Part shown: in pieces, positions 1 through 7,507 of the stretch
Layout: every line of letters starts with the position of its first letter
How positions within the stretch are numbered: position 1 is the stretch's first letter
Notes under the pieces: generated by a model
Databases searched by the model: none
What the model saw: only the letters and a program-made list of their open reading frames with translations
What the model was told of the DNA's origin: nothing
Position numbers and translations under genes: made by a program
Origin: Bacillota bacterium
GTDB lineage: Bacteria; Bacillota; Clostridia; Christensenellales; UMGS416
Assembly (NCBI GenBank): GCA_023428265.1
Contig: JAEYYW010000109.1
Location: 1-14,235 of the forward strand
Length of the DNA: 14,235 nucleotides
Direction: 5' to 3'

Positions 1-2
1 GC

Positions 3-980
3 CGGTTGCTGAAGAACAAACCCAAAAGCGGCAAGTATGCTTATATTTACGGATTTGACGCAGACGGACGGCTGCTGAGTGCAAATAACGAATTCTATCA
101 ATATAAAGATGATGTTGTTTGCACCTACACACGACCACAGCCAAATGGTCAATTGTATTGGGGGATGGTTACCAGTAGCACATACTCAGCCGGAAGGATT
201 GTTTTGTATGAGCAGATGCATGGGCCATTCTACTCTTGTGAGGTCTATGAGTATGATAATGACCATCATCTCAATGTGGTTCACCTTATTGAAGTGACCG
301 ATACAGCTCATCCGTTTTTTCAAAGCGAGGAGAAACCCGGACTCGCAAGATATTCACAATATCGAGTCAACTGCCTGCCTGATGGAACTATTGAGACAAT
401 TATCTGCGCGAAACACTTCGGCAAAGACACAGACTACTTGGTATACACTCGACCAATAAAAGAGAATAGCCTGAGCTCAATTGAAGCTAGGTTACTCCAA
501 ACAATGTTGAAGGCAATTCCAGCCACGATCAAAAAACTTGGCATCACTGAGCCAGCATACACTGTGATCATTAATTACGACATGGAGCACGACCCAATGC
601 CCCCCATTCTGACCGTGGGCACGGCCAGTGATCTCCAGCATCTTAAAGAGCAATACGGTGACAGTGTTCTAAGTGTGTTCAGTGCCGGAGACATGGAGAG
701 TTACTGGATCAACATTGATACTGATGATCCGCAATTCATGAAGAACTGCGAAGAGTGGAACGAGCGGGTGCAGGAATCACTAGACTATAAACGGGCAGAT
801 CGCTTGATGCTGCGATTGTGCAGCCAGCTCCAAACGATCAAGTGGAACGAAATTCTGAATACAATGGACGGATTTCTCGTAATCGCAACGGATCTTTCCA
901 TGACCCGCCTGGAGGAGAACCTGAAAATTCTCAAGATGGAACCTCGTTTGGCGGCTCTTGGAATTAAATGTCCGTCATAA
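3..980 (+). CDS. Unrecognised protein, 5' end outside window
   Basis: The reading frame is open to the left edge, so the true start is probably upstream; a TTG at position 6 is possible, but no ribosome binding site can be seen for it. About 325 residues are visible. I recognise no family. The N-terminal half is rich in Tyr, Asp and aromatic residues (starting KYAYIYGFDADGR) and looks like beta-strand-rich soluble protein. The C-terminal half has helical, charged stretches. There is no membrane segment, signal peptide or cysteine cluster. Base composition and codon use (many AAA, ATT, AAT, CAA) are clearly more AT-rich than in the genes from 1600 onward, which may mean recent acquisition or low expression. 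The stop is followed after 27 bp by the Nudix gene, so the two may be co-transcribed. Coding is supported by the long uninterrupted frame and plausible composition; function is unknown. Confidence 0.72.
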   Translation, partial: RLLKNKPKSGKYAYIYGFDADGRLLSANNEFYQYKDDVVCTYTRPQPNGQLYWGMVTSSTYSAGRIVLYEQMHGPFYSCEVYEYDNDHHLNVVHLIEVTDTAHPFFQSEEKPGLARYSQYRVNCLPDGTIETIICAKHFGKDTDYLVYTRPIKENSLSSIEARLLQTMLKAIPATIKKLGITEPAYTVIINYDMEHDPMPPILTVGTASDLQHLKEQYGDSVLSVFSAGDMESYWINIDTDDPQFMKNCEEWNERVQESLDYKRADRLMLRLCSQLQTIKWNEILNTMDGFLVIATDLSMTRLEENLKILKMEPRLAALGIKCPS

Positions 981-1007
981 GGCCAAACAATTTTGAATGG
1001 AGTACGT

Positions 1008-1487
1008 ATGAGCATCCGAAGCACTGCAAAAGCCATCATCCTCCACAACAGCAAGATCCTGCTGAACCGCTGTTATGACCGCCACAATGGCGACTATTTC
1101 ACATTGCCCGGAGGCGGGCAAAACCAATATGAAACGCTGGAAGATGCCGTCATCCGCGAGTGCAGGGAGGAAACGGGCTATGCGGTGATCCCCCGGCGCT
1201 TTGCCGCGCTGTGCGAGGAAATCTGCGGCGACGAAGCATTCCGGCAGAGACGGCCAGAATATGCCCACAAAATGCTGCATATTTTCGTTTGCTCGCTGCG
1301 CGATGAGACCAGGGCCACCCCCACCGAAACCGACGACATGCAGTTGGAGTGTGTGTGGCTGGATTTGGATGAGCTGCGGGCCATCCGCCTGCTGCCCGAA
1401 GCCGTGGGGGCAAACATCCTTGAACTGATCCACGGCAACAGACCGCTTTTCCTGGGGTCATCGCACATTCCCTTCAATCATGGTTAA
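1008..1487 (+). CDS. Nudix hydrolase
   Basis: The protein has 159 residues and should hydrolyse a nucleoside diphosphate linked to another moiety, with Mg2+ or Mn2+; the substrate cannot be told. The Nudix box is complete at about residues 36-58 and fits G-x5-E-x7-RE-U-x-EE-x-G-U, with Gly36, Glu42, Arg50-Glu51, Glu54-Glu55 and Gly57. It follows a typical LPGGG strand. Length is normal for a single-domain Nudix protein. I chose the ATG at 1008 because GGAG at 999-1002 lies five bases before it; a TTG at 993 in the same frame has no such site. It sits 27 bp behind the unrecognised gene and before a 127-bp AT-rich gap. The fold and catalytic box are certain from sequence; roles such as nucleotide-pool cleaning or sugar-nucleotide hydrolysis would be guesses. 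Confidence 0.93.
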   Translation: MSIRSTAKAIILHNSKILLNRCYDRHNGDYFTLPGGGQNQYETLEDAVIRECREETGYAVIPRRFAALCEEICGDEAFRQRRPEYAHKMLHIFVCSLRDETRATPTETDDMQLECVWLDLDELRAIRLLPEAVGANILELIHGNRPLFLGSSHIPFNHG

Positions 1488-1551
1488 TAAACCGACTCTT
1501 CGTATTTGGATGGATATATAAAGATAAGCCAACAATCAAAAATCTTTTCTA

Positions 1552-1581
1552 TGGAAAAGCACCTGCCGGAGGCGATATAAT
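1552..1581 (+). promoter_or_regulatory. Putative sigma-A promoter for the DUF/GH31 operon
   Basis: A perfect TATAAT -10 box lies at 1576-1581, with TGGAAA (4/6 match to TTGACA) at 1552-1557 and an 18-bp spacer. It lies in the AT-rich 127-bp gap between the Nudix gene and the cysteine-rich protein gene, 33 bp before that gene's ATG. The rest of the gap (1488-1551) shows no clear terminator or other signal. Confidence 0.6.
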
Positions 1582-1614
1582 ACCCTAGACAATATGCTTT
1601 GGGGAGGATAACGG

Positions 1615-2094
1615 ATGAGCTGTTCGCTGCACTGTGAACAAACCGGTGCCTGCTGCGCAAATGGAGATGTGGGCATCGTCTGCGCGTGGACAAACACGCT
1701 CATGGCAGCTCTGGCCGCCGACCCGGCCATCGGCGCCGATCAGGCAGTGAAAAAGTGTGCCAAGGCCCATTATGATGCCATCGGGATGGGCGCGGTGCTC
1801 GATCCTTATGTGGGGAAGCCGGAGGCATTTTATCAACTGCTGCAGGAGAAATGGGGCTGGATCGTCACGGTGGACGCAGATGGAGAGCGCATCCTCGCCG
1901 ATGAAAACAAGGCAGAGTGCGTGTGCCCACTGGTTCGTGCCAAAGCGGCGAACACCCCCAACCTGTGCAACTGCTCCGAGGGCTTTGCGGAGCTGATGTT
2001 TTCCAAGGTGCTGCAAAAGCCGGTGCGGGCAAGAGTCCTGGAGTCGGTGCTGCGCGGCGGCAAACACTGCGTTTACGAAATCAAACCGGAATAA
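1615..2094 (+). CDS. Cysteine-rich protein, DUF6144 / V4R-like family (tentative)
   Basis: A 159-residue soluble protein with a strong start: GGGGAGG at 1601-1607, seven bases before the ATG. It has eleven cysteines: Cys3, 7, 13, 14, 23 and 48 in the N-terminal half, then a C-terminal set Cys102-x-Cys104, Cys118-x-Cys120 and Cys152. The C-terminal pattern (CVC, about 13 residues, LCNCSEGF, then a Gly-Gly-x-x-Cys-x-Tyr-Glu-Ile end) resembles small clostridial proteins annotated as DUF6144 or as relatives of the L-2-amino-thiazoline-4-carboxylate hydrolase and 4-vinyl-reductase (V4R) domains. That match is from memory and is not secure. Such CxC pairs could bind zinc or an iron-sulfur cluster. 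It is followed after 27 bp by the GH31 gene and very likely shares its transcript. No reaction can be assigned. Confidence 0.82.
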   Translation: MSCSLHCEQTGACCANGDVGIVCAWTNTLMAALAADPAIGADQAVKKCAKAHYDAIGMGAVLDPYVGKPEAFYQLLQEKWGWIVTVDADGERILADENKAECVCPLVRAKAANTPNLCNCSEGFAELMFSKVLQKPVRARVLESVLRGGKHCVYEIKPE

Positions 2095-2121
2095 AGCACA
2101 ACAAAAACAGGAGGGCTGACC

Positions 2122-4104
2122 ATGGCGGCAAGTTTTGAGGCGCTGGAAACCAAACTGGTGCGGCGGTATGACGCGGAGATTCTCTGGATCGAAGCGTGGG
2201 GAGAAAACGGACTCCGCGTGCGGGCCACCCACGAGGGCAGCATGCCCGAGCACGATTTCGCACTGCTGCCCGGCGGCAGCCGCAAGGCGGAGATCACGAT
2301 CGCGGAGGAGTCGGCCACCATCCGAAACGGCGGCATCAGCGCGGAGGTTTCCAAAAATGGCACCATCACATTCCGCAACCGGAATGGAGAGGTGCTGCTC
2401 CAGGAGTATGACAGCCTCAACTACTGGGGCATCCGCAAATGGGGCCGCGAGTTTGCACCGATCTTGGGCGGGGCCTATGGTCTCACCGCCCGGTTCCACT
2501 CCAACGACGCCGAGAAGCTCTATGGCATGGGCCAATACCAGCAGCCATATCTGGACGTGAAGGGCTGCACACTGGAGCTGGCCCACCGCAACTGCCAGGC
2601 AAGCGTACCCTTTGCAGTGTCGAGCGTGGGCTATGGCTTTTTGTGGAACAACCCCGCCGTGGGTCAGGTCACTTTTGGAAAGAACATGACCGAGTGGCAG
2701 GCTCGCTCCACCAGGATCCTGGATTATTGGATCACAGCCGGCGACACACCGGCGCAGATTGTGGAGCAGTATGCCCAGGCAGCGGGCACCGCGCCGATGA
2801 TGCCCGACTATGCAATGGGCTTCTGGCAGTGCAAGCTGCGCTACCGCACCCAGGACGAACTGATGGCGGTGGCCCGCGAGCACAAGCGCCGGGGCTTGCC
2901 CATGGATGTGATCGTGGCGGACTTCTTCCACTGGCCCACCCAGGGCGACTGGCGTTTTGACCCGGAGTATTGGCCCGACCCGGACGGGATGGTAAAAGAG
3001 CTCAAGGAGATGGGTATCGAGCTCATGGTCTCCATCTGGCCCACCGTGGATTATGAGAGCGAGAATTTCCAGGAAATGCTTTCAAAGGGCATGCTGATGC
3101 GCACCGACCGCGGTATGCGCATGACGATGAACTTCCAGGGCCAGACGTTGTTTTTCGACGCCACAAACCCGGAGGCCCGGCAATTCGTGTGGAGCAAGGC
3201 CAAGAAGAACTACTTTGACAAGGGCATCCGCATCTTCTGGCTGGATGAAGCCGAGCCGGAGTTTCTGGCCTATGAGTATGACAACTACCGTTACCAGCAA
3301 GGCACCTGCCTGGAGATCGGCAACCTGTATCCGGCGCTCTATGCCAAGACCTTTTATGACGGCATGACGGCAGAGGGTATGGACAAACCTCTCAATCTGG
3401 CCCGCTGCGCCTGGGCCGGCTCCCAGCGCTACGGCGCGCTGGTGTGGTCCGGCGACATCGCCTCCTCTTTCGTTTCGCTGCGCAACCAGATCTCCTGCCT
3501 GCTCAACATGGGCCTGGCCGGCATCCCCTGGTGGACCAGCGACATCGGCGGCTTCTACGGCGGCAACCCCGACGACCCGGCCTTCCGCGAGCTCATCTGC
3601 CGGTGGTTCCAGTTCGGCGCATTCTGCCCGGTGTTCCGCCTGCATGGCGATCGTGTGCCCTTTGTTCAGCCCACCGGCACCAAGGGTGGCGCGAAGTTTG
3701 GTACCGGCTCAGCCAACGAGGTGTGGAGCTATGGCGACGAGGCTTATGATATCTTCACCAAGTACATGCTCCTGCGTGAGCGGATGAGGCCCTACGTCGC
3801 CGATATCATGCGGCAGGCCCACGAGAAGGGCACGCCGCCGGCCCGGCCGCTGTTCTACGATTTCCCGCAGGATCAGGCCGCGTGGCAGCATGAGGATGAA
3901 TACCTGTTTGGGCCAGACATCCTGGTGGCCCCCGTCACCGAGGCCGGCCAACGCAGCCGCACAGTCTATCTGCCCGGTGGAACCGACTGGGTGGATGCTT
4001 GGACAGGCGCCGAATTTGCCGGCGGCACCACCGTGGAGGCTGCCGCGCCCATTGACCGCATCCCGCTGTATATGCGCAAGGGTGCGGCAGTGAAGCTGTT
4101 CTAA
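2122..4104 (+). CDS. Glycoside hydrolase family 31, alpha-xylosidase/alpha-glucosidase type
   Basis: A 660-residue enzyme expected to release alpha-linked xylose or glucose from the non-reducing end of oligosaccharides by a retaining mechanism. There is no signal peptide, so it acts in the cytoplasm on imported sugars. Layout: N-terminal beta-sandwich (about 1-230), catalytic (beta/alpha)8 barrel (about 230-560) opening with GFWQCKLRYRTQDE, then C-terminal beta domains. The expected nucleophile is Asp375 in the block WLDEAEPE and the acid/base is Asp445 in WSGDIAS; WWTSDIGGFYGG and FRLHGDR are further GH31 blocks. The WLDEAEPE form is closer to xyloglucan-type alpha-xylosidases than to the WIDMNE form of ordinary alpha-glucosidases. 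That points to an alpha-xyloside substrate, but substrate cannot be settled from sequence. The start ATG has AGGAGG at 2109-2114, seven bases upstream. It is shorter than E. coli YicI (772 residues) but has all the core domains. Confidence 0.95.
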   Translation: MAASFEALETKLVRRYDAEILWIEAWGENGLRVRATHEGSMPEHDFALLPGGSRKAEITIAEESATIRNGGISAEVSKNGTITFRNRNGEVLLQEYDSLNYWGIRKWGREFAPILGGAYGLTARFHSNDAEKLYGMGQYQQPYLDVKGCTLELAHRNCQASVPFAVSSVGYGFLWNNPAVGQVTFGKNMTEWQARSTRILDYWITAGDTPAQIVEQYAQAAGTAPMMPDYAMGFWQCKLRYRTQDELMAVAREHKRRGLPMDVIVADFFHWPTQGDWRFDPEYWPDPDGMVKELKEMGIELMVSIWPTVDYESENFQEMLSKGMLMRTDRGMRMTMNFQGQTLFFDATNPEARQFVWSKAKKNYFDKGIRIFWLDEAEPEFLAYEYDNYRYQQGTCLEIGNLYPALYAKTFYDGMTAEGMDKPLNLARCAWAGSQRYGALVWSGDIASSFVSLRNQISCLLNMGLAGIPWWTSDIGGFYGGNPDDPAFRELICRWFQFGAFCPVFRLHGDRVPFVQPTGTKGGAKFGTGSANEVWSYGDEAYDIFTKYMLLRERMRPYVADIMRQAHEKGTPPARPLFYDFPQDQAAWQHEDEYLFGPDILVAPVTEAGQRSRTVYLPGGTDWVDAWTGAEFAGGTTVEAAAPIDRIPLYMRKGAAVKLF

Positions 4105-4148
4105 GGCCCATCCTCCCCTGCCCCCTCTCCAAAAAACCCTCATCCCCT

Positions 4149-4180
4149 ACCCCTTCCCCCAGAGCATTGGGGGAAGGGGT
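4149..4180 (+). repeat. Perfect 13-bp inverted repeat in a C-rich tract
   Basis: The arms are ACCCCTTCCCCCA (4149-4161) and TGGGGGAAGGGGT (4168-4180), a perfect 13-bp stem with the six-base loop GAGCAT. It lies 45 bp after the GH31 stop, at the end of a strongly pyrimidine-rich stretch (about 4107-4161). It could work as a transcription terminator hairpin, but no run of T follows (TGCTTTACTG), so it is not a standard intrinsic terminator. It may instead be one copy of a dispersed intergenic repeat; the window has only this copy. Confidence 0.75.
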
Positions 4181-4230
4181 TGCTTTACTGCAAATGACGA
4201 CAAGCACCACATCCTCAAGATTGTCCCTGG

Positions 4231-4272
4231 CTACTGGCTACTGGCTACTGACTACTGACTACTGACTACTGA
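4231..4272 (+). repeat. Tandem heptamer repeat, six copies of CTACTGR
   Basis: Two copies of CTACTGG (4231-4244) are followed by four copies of CTACTGA (4245-4272), with a partial unit CCCTGG just before and a decayed unit (TTATTTGA) just after. The array ends four bases before the -35 box of the glycerol-3-phosphate dehydrogenase promoter. Seven-base units in an untranslated region are prone to slippage. Copy number could vary between strains and shift the promoter relative to upstream sites; that role is inference. Confidence 0.9.
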
Positions 4273-4276
4273 TTAT

Positions 4277-4306
4277 TTGACACCCCCGCGTTTCCTGTCA
4301 TATAAT
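4277..4306 (+). promoter_or_regulatory. Consensus sigma-A promoter of the glp operon
   Basis: Perfect TTGACA at 4277-4282 and perfect TATAAT at 4301-4306, separated by 18 bp. Transcription should begin near 4312-4314. The promoter is strong by sequence and reads straight into a terminator-like hairpin before the first gene, so control is probably exercised after initiation. Confidence 0.88.
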
Positions 4307-4309
4307 GCA

Positions 4310-4375
4310 GTCAGGAAACAACGGCAGAGATTTGAGAGCCGCGCTTGACCTGTTGGTCAGGTGCGCTCTTTTTTT
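4310..4375 (+). terminator. Leader attenuator/terminator upstream of the glp operon
   Basis: The stem is GAGCCGCGCTTGACC (4336-4350) paired with GGTCAGGTGCGCTC (4355-4368), with loop TGTT, one bulged C, a few G-U pairs, and A4335-T4369 closing. Seven T follow at 4369-4375, the form of an intrinsic terminator. It lies between a strong promoter and the first codon at 4411, so it should stop transcription unless overcome. The leader can also fold another way: CAGG (4312-4315) with CTTG (4344-4347) and CGGC (4322-4325) with GCCG (4338-4341). Both pairings use the left arm of the terminator. This suits an antitermination switch. In Bacillus subtilis, glpD and glpFK leaders are controlled by the antiterminator GlpP with glycerol-3-phosphate; GlpP here is inference, and no glpP gene is in the window. 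Confidence 0.82.
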
Positions 4376-4410
4376 GCATTCATCATCAAATCATAAAGGG
4401 GTTGTTTCAT

Positions 4411-5868
4411 TTGGTTGACGTGGCAATCATCGGCGCGGGAGTGACCGGTGCCGCGGTGGCGCGGGAATTATCCCGGTATCAACTGAAGACTGTTGTGCTG
4501 GAGCGGGGCCCGGATGTGGCGATGGGCGCTTCCCGTGCCAACAGCGCCATCGTGCATGCCGGCTTCGACAGCGTGCCGGGCACACTGATGGCAAAGCTCA
4601 ACGTGCTGGGCAGCAAGCTGATGCCCGAGGTGTGCCGGGAGCTGTCGGTGCCCTGGCAAAACATCGGCTCCCTGGTGCTGGCATTCAACAACGAGGATGT
4701 GCAAGTGCTGGGCAAGCTCAAGGAGCAGGGCGAAAGCAACGGCGTGCCAGGCCTTGCGATCCTCAGCGGCGACGAGGTGCGCCAAAAGGAGCCCAACATC
4801 AGCCATGATGTGGTGGCGGCGCTCTGGGCTCCCAACGCCGCGATCACCTGCCCCTATGAACTGACCCTGGCCCTGTTGGAAAACGCCATTGCCAACGGCG
4901 CCGAGGCACGGTTCGGCTTCGCCGTGGCGGGGCTGTGGCGAAACGACCGTTATTATACGATCACATCAGAAAAAGGGGAAACCATTGACGCCCGTTTTGT
5001 CGTGAACGCAGCGGGCCTCTATGCCGACGAGATCAACGGTATGGCCGGCGGGCGTCCCTTTGCGATCAAGCCCCGCAAGGGTGAATACATAATGCTGGAC
5101 CGCTCTGTGGGCGGCATGGTGGGCACGGTGGTCTTCCAGACGCCGGGCAAGTTGGGCAAAGGCGTGCTGGTGAGCCCCACCGTGGATGGCAACGTGTATG
5201 CCGGGCCCACAGCGGTGGACATTGCCGACAAGCGCGACACCGCCACCACGCCGGAGGGCCTGTGGTATTTGAAGAAGCTCAGCCGCAAAAGCGTGCCGGC
5301 GCTGCCGCTCAACAAGTGCATCACCACGTTTTCCGGGCTCCGGGCTGTCGCCGCGCGCGAGGGCGGGGGCAAGAGCGATTTCATCATCGGCAGGGAGCCG
5401 GATGCCCCCGGCTTCGTAAATGCCGCCGGCATGTGCTCGCCGGGGCTTTCCTCCTCCCCCGCCGTGGCGCTGCTGGTGGCCGAAGAGCTCGCGCTGGCCG
5501 GCCTTGCATTGGAGAAGAAGGATGGCTTCAACCCCCGCAGAGCGCACGCCAAAGCCTTTCGCGACATGAATGATGACGAGCGCCGGGCGGCCATCGCCGA
5601 AAACCCGCTGCATGCCCACATCGTGTGCCGCTGCGAGACGGTGACGGAGGCGGAAATCGTGCGGGCGATCCATTCCACGATCCCGGCGACCACGATGGAC
5701 GGCATCAAGCGCCGCACCCGCGCCCAGATGGGGCGATGTCAGGGCGGCTTCTGCGGGCCGCGCATCCTGGAGATCATCAGCCGGGAGACCGGCCTGCCGA
5801 TGGAAGCAGTCACGAAAGCCGGCGGAGGCTCTTGGCTCGTGCGGGAAAAGGAGGCCGGAAAATGCTGA
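4411..5868 (+). CDS. glpA: FAD-dependent glycerol-3-phosphate dehydrogenase with C-terminal [2Fe-2S] domain (GlpA-like)
   Basis: A 485-residue flavoprotein expected to oxidise sn-glycerol-3-phosphate to dihydroxyacetone phosphate as part of a GlpABC-like anaerobic complex. An N-terminal Rossmann motif GAGVTG (residues 8-13) binds FAD; the DAO-type fold covers about 1-375 (GASRANSAIVHAGFD, VVNAAGLYAD, FSGLRAVA, ending in AAGMCSPGLSSSPAVA). A BFD-like domain follows with Cys406-x-Cys408 and Cys443-x4-Cys448, ligands for a [2Fe-2S] cluster. The start is taken as TTG 4411, preceded by AAAGGGG (4395-4401) at nine bases; the frame stays open further upstream, but that lies inside the terminator. 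The stop overlaps the next gene by seven bases. Relatives in this family oxidise other 2-hydroxy acids (LhgO type), but the three-gene context and attenuated leader favour glycerol-3-phosphate. Confidence 0.9.
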   Translation: MVDVAIIGAGVTGAAVARELSRYQLKTVVLERGPDVAMGASRANSAIVHAGFDSVPGTLMAKLNVLGSKLMPEVCRELSVPWQNIGSLVLAFNNEDVQVLGKLKEQGESNGVPGLAILSGDEVRQKEPNISHDVVAALWAPNAAITCPYELTLALLENAIANGAEARFGFAVAGLWRNDRYYTITSEKGETIDARFVVNAAGLYADEINGMAGGRPFAIKPRKGEYIMLDRSVGGMVGTVVFQTPGKLGKGVLVSPTVDGNVYAGPTAVDIADKRDTATTPEGLWYLKKLSRKSVPALPLNKCITTFSGLRAVAAREGGGKSDFIIGREPDAPGFVNAAGMCSPGLSSSPAVALLVAEELALAGLALEKKDGFNPRRAHAKAFRDMNDDERRAAIAENPLHAHIVCRCETVTEAEIVRAIHSTIPATTMDGIKRRTRAQMGRCQGGFCGPRILEIISRETGLPMEAVTKAGGGSWLVREKEAGKC

Positions 5869-7127
5869 GTGTTGATGTGGCGGTGATCGGCGGCGGGCCG
5901 GCGGGGCTCGCGGCGGCGCTGGAAGCCAAGGCCGCCGGTGCAAAACGGGTGGCAATCCTGGAGCGCGACAGCGAGCTGGGCGGCATCCTGCAGCAATGCA
6001 TCCACAACGGCTTCGGGTTGCACTGGTTTGGCGAGGAGCTGACCGGCCCGGAGTATGCCGAGCGGTTTATCGAAAAACTCAATGGCAGCGGCATTGACGT
6101 GCTGCTGGACACGATGGTGCTGGAGCTTACTGCCGACCGGCGGATCAAGGCCGTGGGCGCGGGCCTGGGGCTGATCGACATTGAGGCCGGCGCCGTGGTG
6201 CTGGCGATGGGTTGCCGGGAGCGCACCCGCGGTGCCATCGGCATCCCAGGGTTTCGGCCCGCCGGTGTCTACACCGCAGGCAGCGCCCAGCGCCTGGTGA
6301 ATATGCAAAACGTGATGCCTGGCCGCGAGGTGGTGATCCTGGGCTCCGGCGACATCGGCCTGATCATGGCCCGGCGGCTCACCTGGGAGGGAGCGGTGGT
6401 CAAGGCTGTGTGCGAGATCATGCCCTACAGCAGCGGGCTTGCCCGCAACGTGGCCCAATGCCTCCACGACAACAACATCCCACTGCTGTTTCGCCACACC
6501 GTGGTGAAGGTGCACGGCCATGAGCGCGTGGAAGGCGTCACGATTGCCGAAGTGGGCGAAAACATACGGCCCATCAAGTCTACCGAGCAGTTCATCCCCT
6601 GCGACACGCTGCTGCTCAGTGTGGGCCTGATTCCGGAAAACGAGCTTACGGCAATGGCCGGTGTGGAGTTGGATCCGGTCACGCAGGGCGCAACCGTGGA
6701 TCAGCACCGCCAGACCACCGTGCCGGGCATCTTCGCCTGCGGCAACGTGCTGCATGTGCACGACCTCGTGGATAACGTGAGCCGCGAGGCAGCCATTGCG
6801 GGCCGGGCGGCAGCGCGCTTCTCGGCAAACGGCTTTGCCGAGCCGCGGCTGGTGAAAGTTTCCGCCGGCCCCGGCGTGCGTTATGTGGTGCCCCAACGGC
6901 TGGATCTCAACAGCCTGCCGGAAGGCAGCCTGGCCCTCTATTATCGTGTGCGCGACGTGCTGAAGCCCGCCACCTGCGAAGTCACAGATGCCGGGAGAAC
7001 CATACTGCGCCGCCGCAAGGCTGTGATGACACCGGGCGAGCTGGAAGAAGTGGAACTGACCGCTGTGCAGCTTGCCGGCATTGCGGGGGCTCTGCAGGTC
7101 TCCGCACAGGGAGGTGTGGTGAAATGA
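5862..7127 (+). CDS. NAD(P)/FAD-dependent oxidoreductase, second subunit of the glp complex
   Basis: A 421-residue pyridine-nucleotide-disulfide-oxidoreductase fold protein. The FAD motif GGGPAG is at residues 10-15, and a second dinucleotide motif GSGDIG at residues 161-166 lies in VVILGSGDIG. The end carries the usual FAD-closing block (PGIFACGNVLHVHDLVDNV). There is no CxxC redox pair; only a lone Cys in QQCIHNGFG. It is thus like the HcnB/opine-oxidase-A group rather than a true disulfide reductase, and probably moves electrons from the GlpA-like subunit to NAD(P) or another carrier. The ATG overlaps the previous stop (ATGCTGA), with AAGGAGG at 5848-5854, seven bases before the start; the next gene overlaps by ATGA. 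It takes the middle place of E. coli glpB but is not clearly its orthologue, so no symbol is given. Confidence 0.9.
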   Translation: MLSVDVAVIGGGPAGLAAALEAKAAGAKRVAILERDSELGGILQQCIHNGFGLHWFGEELTGPEYAERFIEKLNGSGIDVLLDTMVLELTADRRIKAVGAGLGLIDIEAGAVVLAMGCRERTRGAIGIPGFRPAGVYTAGSAQRLVNMQNVMPGREVVILGSGDIGLIMARRLTWEGAVVKAVCEIMPYSSGLARNVAQCLHDNNIPLLFRHTVVKVHGHERVEGVTIAEVGENIRPIKSTEQFIPCDTLLLSVGLIPENELTAMAGVELDPVTQGATVDQHRQTTVPGIFACGNVLHVHDLVDNVSREAAIAGRAAARFSANGFAEPRLVKVSAGPGVRYVVPQRLDLNSLPEGSLALYYRVRDVLKPATCEVTDAGRTILRRRKAVMTPGELEEVELTAVQLAGIAGALQVSAQGGVVK

Positions 7128-7507
7128 GCGTTGTGACTGAGGAACGCCGCAGTGATGAAATGGTCTGCATTGTGTGCCCGGTGGGCTGCCGCCTGAAAAC
7201 TGAGGTGGTGGACGGCCAGGTGAAGGTTTCTGGCAACACCTGCGCCAGAGGCGTGAAATACGCCTCGGAGGAGCTGACGAACCCCACCCGCACCGTCACC
7301 TCGTCGGTCGCGGTAGCCGGCGGGCATATGGCGCTGCTCTCCGTCAAAACGGCGCAGCCGGTGCCGAAGGCAGCAATCCCGGCGGTGCTGGCGGCCATCC
7401 GCTGCACGGCCGCGCAGGCCCCGGTGCGCGTGGGCGACGTGGTGATCCGGAATGCAGCCAACACCGGCGTGGATGTGGTGGCAACCAGGAGTGTGCGGGT
7501 CGTTTAG
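7124..7507 (+). CDS. DUF1667 (COG3862) cysteine protein, third subunit of the glp cluster
   Basis: A 127-residue protein with four cysteines near its N-terminus: Cys15-x2-Cys18-x3-Cys22 and Cys40, in MVCIVCPVGCRL and GNTCARGVKYASEE. This is the DUF1667 pattern, and the cysteines are well placed for an iron-sulfur cluster or zinc. In Firmicutes this family is regularly the third gene behind the GlpA-like and FAD/NAD oxidoreductase genes, as here, and is taken as an accessory electron-transfer subunit; its exact job is not established. The start overlaps the previous stop as ATGA, with GGGAGGT at 7109-7115. The gene ends 17 bp from the end of the convergent C39-like gene, and I see no convincing terminator in between. 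Confidence 0.9.
   Translation: MSVVTEERRSDEMVCIVCPVGCRLKTEVVDGQVKVSGNTCARGVKYASEELTNPTRTVTSSVAVAGGHMALLSVKTAQPVPKAAIPAVLAAIRCTAAQAPVRVGDVVIRNAANTGVDVVATRSVRVV

Noticed and set aside
1585..2931. Long minus-strand open frame (448 codons) opposite the DUF and GH31 genes
   Set aside because: It lies antisense to two well-supported genes, has Cys/His/Gly-rich composition typical of a GC-rich reverse frame, and no ribosome binding site or family motif.
4231..4272. CRISPR array
   Set aside because: Units are seven bases with no spacers; a simple tandem repeat.
4345..4410. Upstream extension of the GlpA-like protein
   Set aside because: The in-frame start at 4345 lies within the terminator stem; TTG 4411 has a ribosome binding site and begins exactly at the FAD-binding strand.
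4966..6896. Minus-strand open frames of 329 and 385 codons
   Set aside because: Antisense shadows of the two glp flavoproteins; His/Ala/Gly-rich composition without motifs.
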